This document shows positions 19,090 through 27,911 of a stretch of 64,000 nucleotides of DNA, piece after piece. Positions within the stretch are counted from its first letter, which is position 1. Each line of letters starts with the position of its first letter. The stretch is taken from positions 1,853,501 through 1,917,500 of the forward strand of contig NZ_CP012830.1 of assembly GCF_001307155.1 (NCBI RefSeq). Direction: 5' to 3'. The notes under the pieces were generated by a model, which saw only the letters and a list, made by a program, of their open reading frames with translations, made no database searches and was not told where the DNA came from. The translations under genes and the position numbers were made by a program. This stretch comes from Pseudomonas fluorescens. GTDB taxonomy: Bacteria > Pseudomonadota > Gammaproteobacteria > Pseudomonadales > Pseudomonadaceae.

Positions 19090-19863
19090 ATGCGCTTTCT
19101 GCCTGGCCTGATACTGTTGCTGCCCCTTGTGAGCCCTTTTGCTCATGCCGAACTGATCGACGATGTAAACGACCGTGGCGAGTTGCGCATTGCGCTTGAA
19201 GCCAACACACCACCGTTCAACTTCAAGGAAGACGGCAAGCTCAGCGGCTTCGAAGTCGAACTGGGCCAACTGCTGGCCAACGAACTGGATGTGCGTGCCG
19301 ACTTCGTGGTCACTGATTCGGCCGATCTGTTGCCGGGGGTCGAGAGCGGCAAGTACGACGTCGCTATCAACCACATAGCACTGACTCCAGAACTCAAGGA
19401 TCGTTTCGACTTCAGCGAACCTTATAGTTATTCAAGCGCACAATTGATCGTGCGCCAGGAAGAACAACGCCCGCTCGGCACTTTGCTGGCACTCAAGGGC
19501 CAGTCCCTGGGTGTGGCGCAAGGCAGCCAGTTCGTCGAACAGGCACGCGGTGTTGAAGGTATTGACCTGCGCAGCTATCCCGACGCGCAGCAGCCGCTAA
19601 AGGATGTGGCAGACAAACAGATCGACGCAGCCATCAGCGATCGCTTGCTGATCCCCTACGCCATCCGCGACAGTCGATTACCGGTAAAAGAAGGGGCCAA
19701 GGTCGGTCCGACCTTGAGCCTGGCGATACCGTTTCAAAAAGGTAACCCGGCATTCCAGGCCAGCCTCGACCGGGCCCTGCAACGGATCAAGGCGGACGGC
19801 CGATTGATGACGCTGTCGGAGAAATGGTTCGGCATGGACGCGAGCCAGCCGCCGAAACCTTGA
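19090..19863 (+). CDS. Periplasmic amino-acid-type solute-binding protein
   Basis: 257 residues. A signal peptide (ends AHA, about residue 20) leads into a family-3 solute-binding fold: RGELRIALEANTPPFNF, GFEVELGQLLA, RFDFSEPYSYSSAQL, and the C-terminal KWFGMD. It should bind a polar amino acid or related compound. There are no ABC permease or ATPase genes next to it, so it is an orphan binding protein or acts with a distant transporter. ATG 19090 was chosen because GGAG (19081-19084) is well spaced for it; a GTG at 19084 is in frame. Confidence 0.85.
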   Translation: MRFLPGLILLLPLVSPFAHAELIDDVNDRGELRIALEANTPPFNFKEDGKLSGFEVELGQLLANELDVRADFVVTDSADLLPGVESGKYDVAINHIALTPELKDRFDFSEPYSYSSAQLIVRQEEQRPLGTLLALKGQSLGVAQGSQFVEQARGVEGIDLRSYPDAQQPLKDVADKQIDAAISDRLLIPYAIRDSRLPVKEGAKVGPTLSLAIPFQKGNPAFQASLDRALQRIKADGRLMTLSEKWFGMDASQPPKP

Positions 19864-19879
19864 GGCCTACACAGTTCAT

Positions 19880-20023
19880 TGTGGCGAGGGGGCTTGCCCC
19901 CGCTGGGGTGCGAAGCGCCCCTAAAACCTGCAACTGAGTACTACCCGATAAACCGCACCGACTGATATGCGACTGCTTCGCTCGAGCGCGGACCGGCCGA
20001 CGGGAGCAAGCTCCCTCGCCACA
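19880..20023. repeat. REPIN after the solute-binding-protein gene
   Basis: TGTGGCGAGGGGGCTTGCCCCCGCTGGGG at the left and CGGGAGCAAGCTCCCTCGCCACA inverted at the right. The two ends belong to different core variants (GGGGGCTTGCCCCC and GGGAGCTTGCTCCC), so this is a mixed doublet. Confidence 0.82.
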
Positions 20024-20039
20024 GGTTTTGTGTCTGGCG

Positions 20040-20525
20040 CTAATCCAGTGCAGCCAACGCGAGCGCAGCTTCGGCCAACTCCAATTCGCTGAACACTTGC
20101 ACCCCATTGCGGGTCAGCAAGGCTGCGGTGACGCCCTCGCCGCTGACTTTGACCCCGCTGAAGGTCCCGTCATAGGTCAGCAGGTTGCCGCAGGACGGGC
20201 TGTTGGCCTTGAGCACGGCGATGCGGATTGCGTGTTTGCGGACCAGTTCCAGAGCCTGATGGGCACCCGAGAGAAACTCGGCGCTGACATCCTTACCCTC
20301 GGTCGTCATCACCCGCGCAGTACCATCGAGCACCTGAACGCCTTGCCCACCCGGAATCTCGGCCGCAGCCCGTGGTGTTGGCAAACCGCCGGCAACTTCC
20401 GGGCACAAAGGGATCACCCGACCTTCGGCGATCCACTGTTCCAGCTGATTGAACGGCCCGCTGGCCCCGCCGTCATAACGCACGCGGTGGCCCAGCAGAC
20501 AACGACTCACCAGAATTTTCTGCAT
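20040..20525 (-). CDS. DUF523-family (YbbK-type) protein
   Basis: 161 residues. Conserved cysteine motifs are present: VSRCLLGHRVRYDG near the N-terminus, PLCPEVAGGLPTPR and SPSCG. These fit the DUF523 family, which has no established function. Only 2 bp separate it from the upstream 2OG oxygenase gene, so the two are probably co-transcribed. Confidence 0.82.
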   Translation of the reverse strand: MQKILVSRCLLGHRVRYDGGASGPFNQLEQWIAEGRVIPLCPEVAGGLPTPRAAAEIPGGQGVQVLDGTARVMTTEGKDVSAEFLSGAHQALELVRKHAIRIAVLKANSPSCGNLLTYDGTFSGVKVSGEGVTAALLTRNGVQVFSELELAEAALALAALD

Positions 20526-20527
20526 GA

Positions 20528-21160
20528 TCAGAATGGCTCGTTGCCGCGCCGGCGAAACCAGCCCGTCAATGATAGGCGCTCGCGGGTCGCGGGCAGGACT
20601 TCATGGGGCACTTCGCCCGACAGGAACACCACCAGGCAACCTCCAGTGGGTACCACATCGTGCTCTCTGCCCTCCTCCAGGTACATCCGCAACTGGCCGC
20701 CATGCTCCGGCAGCCAGGCGTCATTGAGGTAGATGACCGCCGACACCATGCGCCGGTCGTCATCGCGAAAGCGGTCGACGTGCTTGCGGTAGAACGCGCC
20801 CGGCGGGTACAGCGCGAAATGGCTTTCGAAATCCTCAAGCCCGAGAAACAACCCGCGGTTCATCGCCTCGCGCAGGCTGTCCATCAACCCCAGATAGCTG
20901 TCGCAGGCCTCGTCTTGCCCGGGCTCAAGCCACTGAATATGGTCGCCACGAATCCCTTCGCGAATCTCCGAGAAAGGCCCGCGCCCCACTGCCGCTGGCG
21001 CCAGCTCACCTTCGGCTGCACGTTTACGGCACTCAGCCGCCAGTTCCAGGGTCAGAGCCTGGGGCAGGAAAATATTCTGCTGCGACCAGCCATGTGTAGC
21101 CAGGTCGTCGACGATACGTAACAGCAGCGGGTGATCAGAGGGTATTTGCATGGCGCGCAT
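20528..21160 (-). CDS. 2-oxoglutarate/Fe(II)-dependent prolyl-hydroxylase-like oxygenase
   Basis: 210 residues. The C-terminal half is a P4H-type double-stranded beta-helix: iron ligands HVD (YRKHVDRF) and the distal His in EVPHEVLPA, with the 2OG-binding Arg in RERLSLTGWFRR. Bacterial relatives hydroxylate prolines in proteins such as EF-Tu. AGGA lies 5 bases before the ATG at 21160. Directly followed by the DUF523 gene. The target is not evident. Confidence 0.87.
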   Translation of the reverse strand: MRAMQIPSDHPLLLRIVDDLATHGWSQQNIFLPQALTLELAAECRKRAAEGELAPAAVGRGPFSEIREGIRGDHIQWLEPGQDEACDSYLGLMDSLREAMNRGLFLGLEDFESHFALYPPGAFYRKHVDRFRDDDRRMVSAVIYLNDAWLPEHGGQLRMYLEEGREHDVVPTGGCLVVFLSGEVPHEVLPATRERLSLTGWFRRRGNEPF

Positions 21161-21292
21161 AGTATTCCTGCGCCAGAAAATCCGACAGAGCCGTGTAGCG
21201 GAGGATCGTCGGATAAGCTGACGAACCTGATACGAATTCTCGACAACCCGTGCCCGGCCCCGGAGAATAGTCGCCTGCCGACAGGAGTTCTT

Positions 21293-22045
21293 ATGCGCCG
21301 TTTGCTTTTTTCACTGTTGATGCTCTGCACTTTGCCCGCTTGGGCAGACGGCCACGACCAGTTGTACAAGGTCGCCGGTTGGCCAGACCAACGCGCGCAT
21401 TTTAACGATGCCCTCACTGCCGCCCAACAACGCTACCAAAGCAGCCTGCCGCCCGCGGTGTTTCAGGCGCTGGTCAGTAACAGCAACCAGCGCTTTGCCC
21501 CGCAAGCCATGGACCATCGAGCCGAAGCGCAACTGCGCAAAAACCTCGCTGACCCTGCACCTGCACTGGCGTTTTTCCAGTCGCCACTGGGGCGCAAGAT
21601 CATCGCCGCCGAACTGCTGGCGACCCGCCGCGACCAGTTGGCGAAGAACGCCAAAGGCCTGCCGAAAATCGAAGCCAGTGACACCCGTCAGTTGATCATT
21701 GGCCATTTGGCCCAGGCACTGCCAGCGCGCGAAGCCGGAGCCGAAGTCAGCCTAGCGATTGCCGGCGTAGCGGCCGATAGCCTGAGCCAGATGATCCCCG
21801 GCCTGCTCGGCGGCGGTCAGGCCCAAGGCATGCTGGACGGCCAGCGTCAGCGCTTGATGGATCAGATCGGCTCCGACCTGAACAACACGTTGCTGTATGT
21901 CTATCGCGGCTTATCGGATGACGAACTCGAGGAGTTCGCCACCTTTGCCGAGTCCTCTGAAGGCAAGGCCTATTACCGGGCGGCGCTGGCAGCGATTCGG
22001 GCTGGGTTGGCGGTGGGGCAAAGCACCTCGAGCCTTAACCAATAA
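21293..22045 (+). CDS. DUF2059-domain exported protein
   Basis: 250 residues. A signal peptide (MRRLLFSLLMLCTLPAWA) precedes a helical, Ala/Gln-rich mature part. The C-terminal portion (SDDELEEFATFAESSEGKAYYRA) matches the DUF2059 pattern. RBS AGGAG is 6 bases before ATG 21293. Periplasmic; function unknown. Confidence 0.8.
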   Translation: MRRLLFSLLMLCTLPAWADGHDQLYKVAGWPDQRAHFNDALTAAQQRYQSSLPPAVFQALVSNSNQRFAPQAMDHRAEAQLRKNLADPAPALAFFQSPLGRKIIAAELLATRRDQLAKNAKGLPKIEASDTRQLIIGHLAQALPAREAGAEVSLAIAGVAADSLSQMIPGLLGGGQAQGMLDGQRQRLMDQIGSDLNNTLLYVYRGLSDDELEEFATFAESSEGKAYYRAALAAIRAGLAVGQSTSSLNQ

Positions 22046-22068
22046 TTTTCGGCGCCTTTGAAACCCAA

Positions 22069-22155
22069 TCGCGGGCAAGCCTTGCTCCTACGGTTTCGTG
22101 CTGGATCACCATTTTCTGAACGACCCGATTTCGTAGGAGCAAGGCTTGCCCGCGA
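22069..22155. repeat. REP doublet of a second family
   Basis: TCGCGGGCAAGCCTTGCTCCTACG at the left and CGTAGGAGCAAGGCTTGCCCGCGA inverted at the right, about 40 bp apart. It differs from the GTGGCGAGGG family and matches the element at 51433-51520. Located between convergent genes. Confidence 0.85.
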
Positions 22156-22172
22156 TGGCGTCATAACAGTCG

Positions 22173-23126
22173 CTAGCGATTCCGCCCGTTGATCCGCTTG
22201 GTCAAAAACCCGAAATACTCCTCGCGCAACGCCGGGATTTCATTTGCCAGATGATGACGGGCCTCGGGCAGTTTCAACACCTGCGGCCGGTCGAACTTGC
22301 TCCCCAGCACTTCAAGGTTGTGCTCCCAATCCACCGTCATGTCCGCTTGCCCCTGGACGATCAATGGCCGACGACTGCTGCGCGGAGCCGCTTCAATGCG
22401 CTTGATCCACCGCGCCAGCGCCCCGACCCAGACGCTCGGCAAACGCAGCGGTTGCAGCGGATCGGCTTGCAGGAATGGCAAGAACGCCGGGTCGTTGGTG
22501 TTTTCGCTGAAACGCCGGGCGATGCCTTTGACGAAAGGCTTCATCAGGTAATAGCTGAAATGCGACCAGCCCCAGGAGCGCGGCCGAACCAGCGGCGCAA
22601 GCAGTACCACCTGCCCTTGTGCAGGACTGTCCGCGCCAGCGTTCAACACGTGATCGATGACAATCGCCCCCCCCGTACTCTGCCCACAGAGGTGCCACGG
22701 TTGCGGCAGGTCCAGCGACCGCGCCTCAGCGAACAACCCTTGCAGCGCCGCCTGATACTCGGCGAAATCCTCGATGCTCGCGCGCTCGCCGCTGGACAAC
22801 CCATGCCCCGGCAAATCACAGGCGATCACCGCGAACCCCTGATCCAGCGCCCATTCGATCACATGCCGGTAAAGGCCCATGTGATCGTAGAAGCCATGGA
22901 ACAGGAACATCGTCGCCACCGTCCGCTGCGGCCACCAGACCTGGCTGACCAACTGATAGTCACCGACCTTGAAGCTGCCGAGCCCGCGTTTGACCGGGAC
23001 GCTGCGCTGCGGGAAATCCAGCCCGTAAAAGTGCTGATAAGCCTGCGCTTCCTCCGACAACGGCTGCGCCTCGGCCAAAGGCCGCAGGCTGGCACGCAGA
23101 TGATCGGGGTCGAAGGTGGCAGGCAT
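22173..23126 (-). CDS. Alpha/beta hydrolase, monoacylglycerol-lipase-like
   Basis: 317 residues. A serine-hydrolase fold with nucleophile elbow GQSTGG, oxyanion region FHGFYDH, CDLPGHGLSSG typical of the Hydrolase_4/monoglyceride lipase group, and a catalytic His near the C-terminus (EARHHLANE). It should cleave an ester of a small lipid or similar. ATG 23126 follows a possible GTG start one codon earlier. It is divergent from the thioredoxin-like gene. Confidence 0.85.
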   Translation of the reverse strand: MPATFDPDHLRASLRPLAEAQPLSEEAQAYQHFYGLDFPQRSVPVKRGLGSFKVGDYQLVSQVWWPQRTVATMFLFHGFYDHMGLYRHVIEWALDQGFAVIACDLPGHGLSSGERASIEDFAEYQAALQGLFAEARSLDLPQPWHLCGQSTGGAIVIDHVLNAGADSPAQGQVVLLAPLVRPRSWGWSHFSYYLMKPFVKGIARRFSENTNDPAFLPFLQADPLQPLRLPSVWVGALARWIKRIEAAPRSSRRPLIVQGQADMTVDWEHNLEVLGSKFDRPQVLKLPEARHHLANEIPALREEYFGFLTKRINGRNR

Positions 23127-23235
23127 CACGGGTTTCCAGGCAAAGCGCGGCGCGCAAAACAGACTTTATGGGCCTGCGATATTCATCTGTCGCGGCAAGC
23201 ATGGCAAGCTACGCGACCTTCGAGGATGGTTCCGT

Positions 23236-23820
23236 ATGCGCCCGCACTACCGCACGACACTGCTTGCCAGTCTGCTCGCCCTTGTGTGTGCCGGTGTGCT
23301 GTGGACCGCCTATGACTGGTTTCAGGGACGCTACCTGCGGGCGTTCAGCTCGCACACCGCGCTGTTTTCCGGCGATCCGCTGAACCTTCCCGCCAACCTG
23401 GCAGGCCCCGGCGCGATTCGGGTCGTGCACTTCTGGGACCCGGCTTGTCCGTGCAACGTCGGCAATCAACAGCACCTGGCCGAACTGCTTGAGCACTTTG
23501 TGCCGCAAGGCGTTGAGTTCTATGCCGTCCAAAAGCCCGGCAGCCAGGGTCAGTTACCCAGTACCTTGAGCCGCCTGAAAACCCTCGACACCTTGCCAGG
23601 CTCCGAGCAAATCCCCGCCAGCCCGGCGGTCGCGATCTGGGACCGCAGCGGCAAACTGGCGTATTTCGGGCCCTACAGCGAAGGCCTGACCTGCAACTCC
23701 AGCAACAGCTTTATCGAACCGATCCTCCAGGCACTGAGCGAAGACCGCCCGGTGAGCGCCACGCATACCCTCGCCGTGGGCTGCTACTGTCCATGGGCGA
23801 AGACGGATGACGCTCACTGA
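23236..23820 (+). CDS. Membrane-anchored thioredoxin-fold protein with CPC motif
   Basis: 194 residues. One N-terminal membrane helix (about 8-28) is followed by a thioredoxin-like domain with the redox motif WDPACPCN, where the usual CxxC is CPC. A later Pro (SPAVAI) is in the cis-Pro position. The C-terminal tail carries a further CYC pair. It most likely faces the periplasm and works in thiol chemistry, but no partner is visible. Convergent spacing places it 102 bp before the acylase gene on the same strand. Confidence 0.75.
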   Translation: MRPHYRTTLLASLLALVCAGVLWTAYDWFQGRYLRAFSSHTALFSGDPLNLPANLAGPGAIRVVHFWDPACPCNVGNQQHLAELLEHFVPQGVEFYAVQKPGSQGQLPSTLSRLKTLDTLPGSEQIPASPAVAIWDRSGKLAYFGPYSEGLTCNSSNSFIEPILQALSEDRPVSATHTLAVGCYCPWAKTDDAH

Positions 23821-23922
23821 GGCATTCCGGACTTTTCGAGGAAGGTAATGCCCGACGCACGAGGTCTGTGCTAAATGTTGACGCCCCAGGCTGGCGACAA
23901 CCCCGAAGAACAAGGAGTCACC

Positions 23923-26334
23923 ATGAAACGCGTCCTGACCCTATTGGCCCTGCTACTTGTCGTCCTCGCGGCAGGCGGTGGCTGGTATGTGTACAGCAAG
24001 CAACCGACGCGTCAGGGACAGGTGGAATTGCAACGCCTGCAAGGCTCGGTGACGGTGCGCTACGACGAACGCGGCGTGCCGCATATTCGCGCCGAGAACG
24101 AAACCGACCTTTATCGCGTCCTCGGTTACGTACACGCCCAGGACCGGCTGTTCCAGATGGAAATGCTGCGACGCCTGTCTCGTGGCGAACTGGCCGAAGT
24201 CCTCGGACCGAAACTGATCGACACCGACAAACTGTTCCGCAGCCTGCGCATCCGCGAGCGCGCCGAAAGCTACGTGGCCGCACTCGACCGCCAGTCTGCG
24301 GCGTGGAAGGCCCTGCAAGCCTATCTGGACGGGATCAACCAGTATCAGGACACCCACGCTGCGCCCATGGAGTTTGACGTACTGGGCATCCGTAAACGCG
24401 CGTTCACCGCCGAGGACACCGTCAGTGTCGCCGGCTACATGGCCTACAGCTTTGCCGCGGCGTTTCGCACCGAACCATTGCTGACCTATGTGCGCGATCA
24501 ACTGGGCAGCGATTACCTGAATATCTTCGACCTCGATTGGCAGCCCAAAGGCGTGCTGGCCAAACGTCAGTCCAGCAAAGCCCCGGTGCTCTCCGCCGCT
24601 GACTGGAAAGACCTCAACGCCATTGCGCGCCTGAGTGAGCAAGCGTTCGCCGACAACGGCCTGCCGCAGTTCGAGGGCAGTAACGCCTGGGTGATTTCCG
24701 GCACTCGCACCCAAAGCGGCAAACCGCTGCTGGCCGGTGATCCGCACATTCGTTTTTCGACGCCGTCGGTGTGGTACGAAGCGCAACTCTCGGCGCCGGG
24801 TTTCGAGCTCTACGGGCAGCATCAGGCCCTGGTGCCTTTTGCCTTCCTGGGCCACAACCTGGACTTCGGCTGGAGCCTGACCATGTTCCAGAACGACGAC
24901 CTCGACCTGATCGCCGAGAAGGTCAACCCGGACAATGCCAACCAGGTCTGGTATCACGGCAAGTGGGTCGACATGGTCAACACCGAGCAGCAAATTGCCG
25001 TGAAGGGCCAGGCAGCGGTCACATTGATTCTGCGTCAATCACCCCACGGCCCGATCATCAACGACGTGCTCGGTGCCAGCGCCGGCAAGACGCCGATCGC
25101 CATGTGGTGGGCGTTCCTCGAAACCCAGAACCCGATCCTCGAAGGCTTCTACCAGCTCAATCGTGCCGACACCCTGACCAAGGCTCGCGCCGCGGCAACC
25201 AAGGTTCATGCGCCGGGGCTGAACATCGTCTGGGCCAATGCCGAGGGTGATATTGGCTGGTGGGCGGCGGCACAACTGCCCAAACGTCCCGCCGGGGTCA
25301 AACCGTGGTTCATACTCGACGGCAGCACCAATCAGGCGGACAAGGAAGGTTTCTACCCGTTCAGCGCCAACCCGCAGGAAGAAAACCCGGTGCGTGGCTA
25401 CATCGTCTCGGCCAACTTCCAGCCGGTTTCGCCGACAGGCATGGAGATCCCTGGCTACTACAACCTGCCGGATCGCGGTCAGCAGCTCAACCGCCAGCTC
25501 AGCGACAAGAGCGTGAAGTGGAACATCGACGCCAGCCAGAAACTGCAACTGGGCACCACCACCGACTACGGCCCTCGCCTGTTGGCCCCGCTGTTGCCGG
25601 TACTGCGTGAGGTGGTCAGCGACCCGCAAGAGCTGCAACTGGTGGAGCAACTGGCCAAATGGAAAGGCGATTACCCGGTGAACTCCACCAGCGCCACACT
25701 GTTCAACCAGTTCCTGTTCAACCTCGCCGATGGCGCACTGCACGACGAACTTGGCGACAGTTTTTTCGAGACCCTGCTCTCGACCCGCGTGATCGATGCC
25801 GCGTTGCCCCGGCTGGCCGCCTCCGCGGATTCGCCGTGGTGGGACAACCGCAACACGCTCGGCAAGGAAACCCGCGCCGACATCGTCAAAGCCGCGTGGC
25901 AGGCCAGTATCGCCCACCTGAAAACCACCCTCGCCCCTGACCCGGCGCAATGGCTATGGGGCGATGCCCACACCCTGACCCACGGCCATCCGCTGGGCAT
26001 GCAAAAGCCGCTGGATCGAATCTTCAACGTCGGCCCGTTCGAGGCCCCGGGCAGCCACGAAGTGCCGAACAACCTCTCGGCAAAAATCGGCCCGGCGCCA
26101 TGGCCGGTAACCTACGGCCCCTCGACCCGCCGGATCATCGACTTCGCCGACCCGGCGCACGGCCTGACCATCAACCCGGTCGGCCAAAGCGGTGTGCTGT
26201 TCGATTCACACTACGATGACCAGGCCGAAGCCTATATCGAAGGCGTCTACCAGGAGGCGCATTTCAACGAGGAAGAAGTCACGGCCAATACCCGCAGCAC
26301 CTTGAAGCTGTTGCCAGCGCGGGTGGCGCAATAA
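23923..26334 (+). CDS. hacB: HacB-like penicillin/acyl-homoserine-lactone acylase
   Basis: 803 residues, an Ntn hydrolase of the penicillin-amidase family. An N-terminal signal or anchor (about residues 5-22) is followed by the alpha subunit, then the autocleavage site with nucleophile Ser253 directly after Gly252 (EGSNAWVISG). The beta subunit has the oxyanion and substrate regions (GHNLDFGWSLTMFQNDD, ASFQPVSPTG). Gene order matches the P. aeruginosa hacB region upstream of the spu genes, and HacB there degrades acyl-homoserine lactones. RBS AAGGAG precedes ATG 23923. Acylase class is firm; the AHL substrate is by homology. Confidence 0.88.
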   Translation: MKRVLTLLALLLVVLAAGGGWYVYSKQPTRQGQVELQRLQGSVTVRYDERGVPHIRAENETDLYRVLGYVHAQDRLFQMEMLRRLSRGELAEVLGPKLIDTDKLFRSLRIRERAESYVAALDRQSAAWKALQAYLDGINQYQDTHAAPMEFDVLGIRKRAFTAEDTVSVAGYMAYSFAAAFRTEPLLTYVRDQLGSDYLNIFDLDWQPKGVLAKRQSSKAPVLSAADWKDLNAIARLSEQAFADNGLPQFEGSNAWVISGTRTQSGKPLLAGDPHIRFSTPSVWYEAQLSAPGFELYGQHQALVPFAFLGHNLDFGWSLTMFQNDDLDLIAEKVNPDNANQVWYHGKWVDMVNTEQQIAVKGQAAVTLILRQSPHGPIINDVLGASAGKTPIAMWWAFLETQNPILEGFYQLNRADTLTKARAAATKVHAPGLNIVWANAEGDIGWWAAAQLPKRPAGVKPWFILDGSTNQADKEGFYPFSANPQEENPVRGYIVSANFQPVSPTGMEIPGYYNLPDRGQQLNRQLSDKSVKWNIDASQKLQLGTTTDYGPRLLAPLLPVLREVVSDPQELQLVEQLAKWKGDYPVNSTSATLFNQFLFNLADGALHDELGDSFFETLLSTRVIDAALPRLAASADSPWWDNRNTLGKETRADIVKAAWQASIAHLKTTLAPDPAQWLWGDAHTLTHGHPLGMQKPLDRIFNVGPFEAPGSHEVPNNLSAKIGPAPWPVTYGPSTRRIIDFADPAHGLTINPVGQSGVLFDSHYDDQAEAYIEGVYQEAHFNEEEVTANTRSTLKLLPARVAQ

Positions 26335-26338
26335 CAGT

Positions 26339-26364
26339 AAAAGATCGCAGGCTGCGATCTTTTA
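26339..26364 (+). terminator. hacB terminator
   Basis: AAAAGATCGCAG-GCTGCGATCTTTT inverted repeat ending in a short T-run, 5 bp after the acylase stop codon. Confidence 0.8.
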
Positions 26365-26455
26365 AGGCCCTGAATGAGCAAGCGCAAAGCGCCCGAGTGG
26401 TCAAAACTGTACGTGTCGCACACCGTACATCCCAACCTGCTCAGGAGTGAATGCA

Positions 26456-26797
26456 ATGTTCAATAACTGGTCCGAACTGCTGCCCACCATCCAGAAAGCC
26501 TTCGGCGCACTGGGCAAGAGCAACCCGAAAATGGTCAAGGCCTTTGTGGCGCTGGATGAAGCCGCCGCTGAAAACGAGGTGCTCGACGCCAAGACCCGCG
26601 AGTTGATTTCCATCGCCGTCGCCATCACCACTCGTTGCGACGGCTGCATCGGCGTACACACCGACGCGGCGATCAAGGCCGGTGCCACCCGCGAAGAAAT
26701 CGCCGCCACCCTGGCCACCGCAATCTCGTTGAACGCCGGCGCAGCGTACGTCTTCTCGCTGCGAGCACTTGAAGCACATGACATGCTGAAAGGCTGA
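26456..26797 (+). CDS. AhpD-like carboxymuconolactone-decarboxylase-family protein
   Basis: 113 residues, all helical. The AhpD-type redox motif CDGCIGVH (CxxCxxxH, about residues 62-69) is complete, so it is likely a small alkylhydroperoxidase-type peroxidase rather than a true decarboxylase. ATG 26456 has AGGAG 8 bases upstream; an in-frame GTG at 26447 overlaps that site and is rejected. It stands alone after the hacB terminator. Confidence 0.88.
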   Translation: MFNNWSELLPTIQKAFGALGKSNPKMVKAFVALDEAAAENEVLDAKTRELISIAVAITTRCDGCIGVHTDAAIKAGATREEIAATLATAISLNAGAAYVFSLRALEAHDMLKG

Positions 26798-26807
26798 CAT
26801 CAACCCC

Positions 26808-26940
26808 TGTGGCGAGGGAGCTTGCTCCCGCTGGAGTGCGCAGCACTCCCAAAACCGATGAGTGCGGTACACCTGATACAGCACGGTTGCAGGTTTTGGG
26901 GCCGCTCGCGGCCCAGCGGGAGCAAGCTCCCTCACCACAA
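26808..26940. repeat. REPIN after the AhpD-like gene
   Basis: TGTGGCGAGGGAGCTTGCTCCCGCT at the left and AGCGGGAGCAAGCTCCCTCACCACA inverted at the right; the right end has a G-to-A change (CTCACC for CTCGCC). Confidence 0.85.
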
Positions 26941-26970
26941 AAGCCTTTCCATTCGCCAACCCTGCACATA

Positions 26971-27008
26971 AAAAACCTCGCTCTCTTTGCAGGGAGCGAG
27001 GTTTTTTT
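26971..27008. terminator. Bidirectional terminator at the end of the spu operon
   Basis: AAAAACCTCGCTC ... GAGCGAGGTTTTTTT with a 10-base loop, symmetric enough to work in both directions. It lies 12 bp beyond the spuH stop codon on the leftward strand. Confidence 0.92.
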
Positions 27009-27020
27009 GTGCTGCCGGGG

Positions 27021-27911
27021 TTAAACCACTTCCGGCGCCTGTGCGCGGCGTACGTCCGGTTGTTTCCAGGAGTCCGCAGCGCCCTCTTCGATGGCTTGCT
27101 GGATCGCACGTTTGCGACTTTCTTCAGCACGGCGGCTGAAGAACCAGACCAGGAAGGTCACGATCGACACCGCCAACAAAATCAGGCTGGCCACGGCGTT
27201 GATCTCAGGCTTCACGCCCAGACGCACGGCCGAGAACACTTCCATCGGCAAGGTCGTGGAACCCGGCCCGGAGACGAAGCTCGCCAGTACCAGATCGTCC
27301 AGCGACAGGGCGAACGACATCATGCCGCCCGCTGCCAGCGATGGCGCGATCATCGGAATGGTGATCAGGAAGAACACCTTCCACGGCCGCGCACCGAGGT
27401 CCATGGCGGCCTCTTCGATGGACAGGTCCAGCTCACGCAAGCGCGCCGATACCACCACTGCTACATAAGCGGCGCAGAACGTGGTGTGGGCGATCCAGAT
27501 GGTGACGATGCCGCGTTCCTGCGGCCAGCCGATCATCTGCGCCATGGCCACGAACAGCAGCAACAACGACAGGCCGGTGATCACTTCCGGCATCACCAAT
27601 GGTGCAGTGACCAGGCCGCCGAACAGCGTGCGGCCCTTGAAGCGGGTGACGCGGGTCAGCACGAAAGCCGCCAGCGTCCCCAGCGCAACGGCGGCAACCG
27701 CGGTGTAGCAGGCGATTTCCAGCGAGCGCACCACCGAGCCCATCAGTTGGGTGTTGTCCAGCAGGCCGACGTACCACTTCACTGACCAGCCGCCCCAGAC
27801 CGTCACCAGTTTCGAGGCGTTGAACGAGTAAATCACCAGGATCAGCATCGGCATGTAGATGAACAACAGGCCGAGCACCAGCATCAGGCTGGAGAAACGG
27901 AAGCGCTTCAT
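27021..27911 (-). CDS. spuH: Polyamine ABC transporter permease (PotI/SpuH)
   Basis: 296 residues with six membrane helices and the EAA loop (SIEEAAMDLGARPWKVFFLITIP) that docks to the ATPase. Last gene of the spuD-E-F-G-H polyamine importer. It overlaps the spuG stop by 4 bp, which indicates translational coupling. By family it forms the inner-membrane channel with SpuG. Confidence 0.93.
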   Translation of the reverse strand: MKRFRFSSLMLVLGLLFIYMPMLILVIYSFNASKLVTVWGGWSVKWYVGLLDNTQLMGSVVRSLEIACYTAVAAVALGTLAAFVLTRVTRFKGRTLFGGLVTAPLVMPEVITGLSLLLLFVAMAQMIGWPQERGIVTIWIAHTTFCAAYVAVVVSARLRELDLSIEEAAMDLGARPWKVFFLITIPMIAPSLAAGGMMSFALSLDDLVLASFVSGPGSTTLPMEVFSAVRLGVKPEINAVASLILLAVSIVTFLVWFFSRRAEESRKRAIQQAIEEGAADSWKQPDVRRAQAPEVV

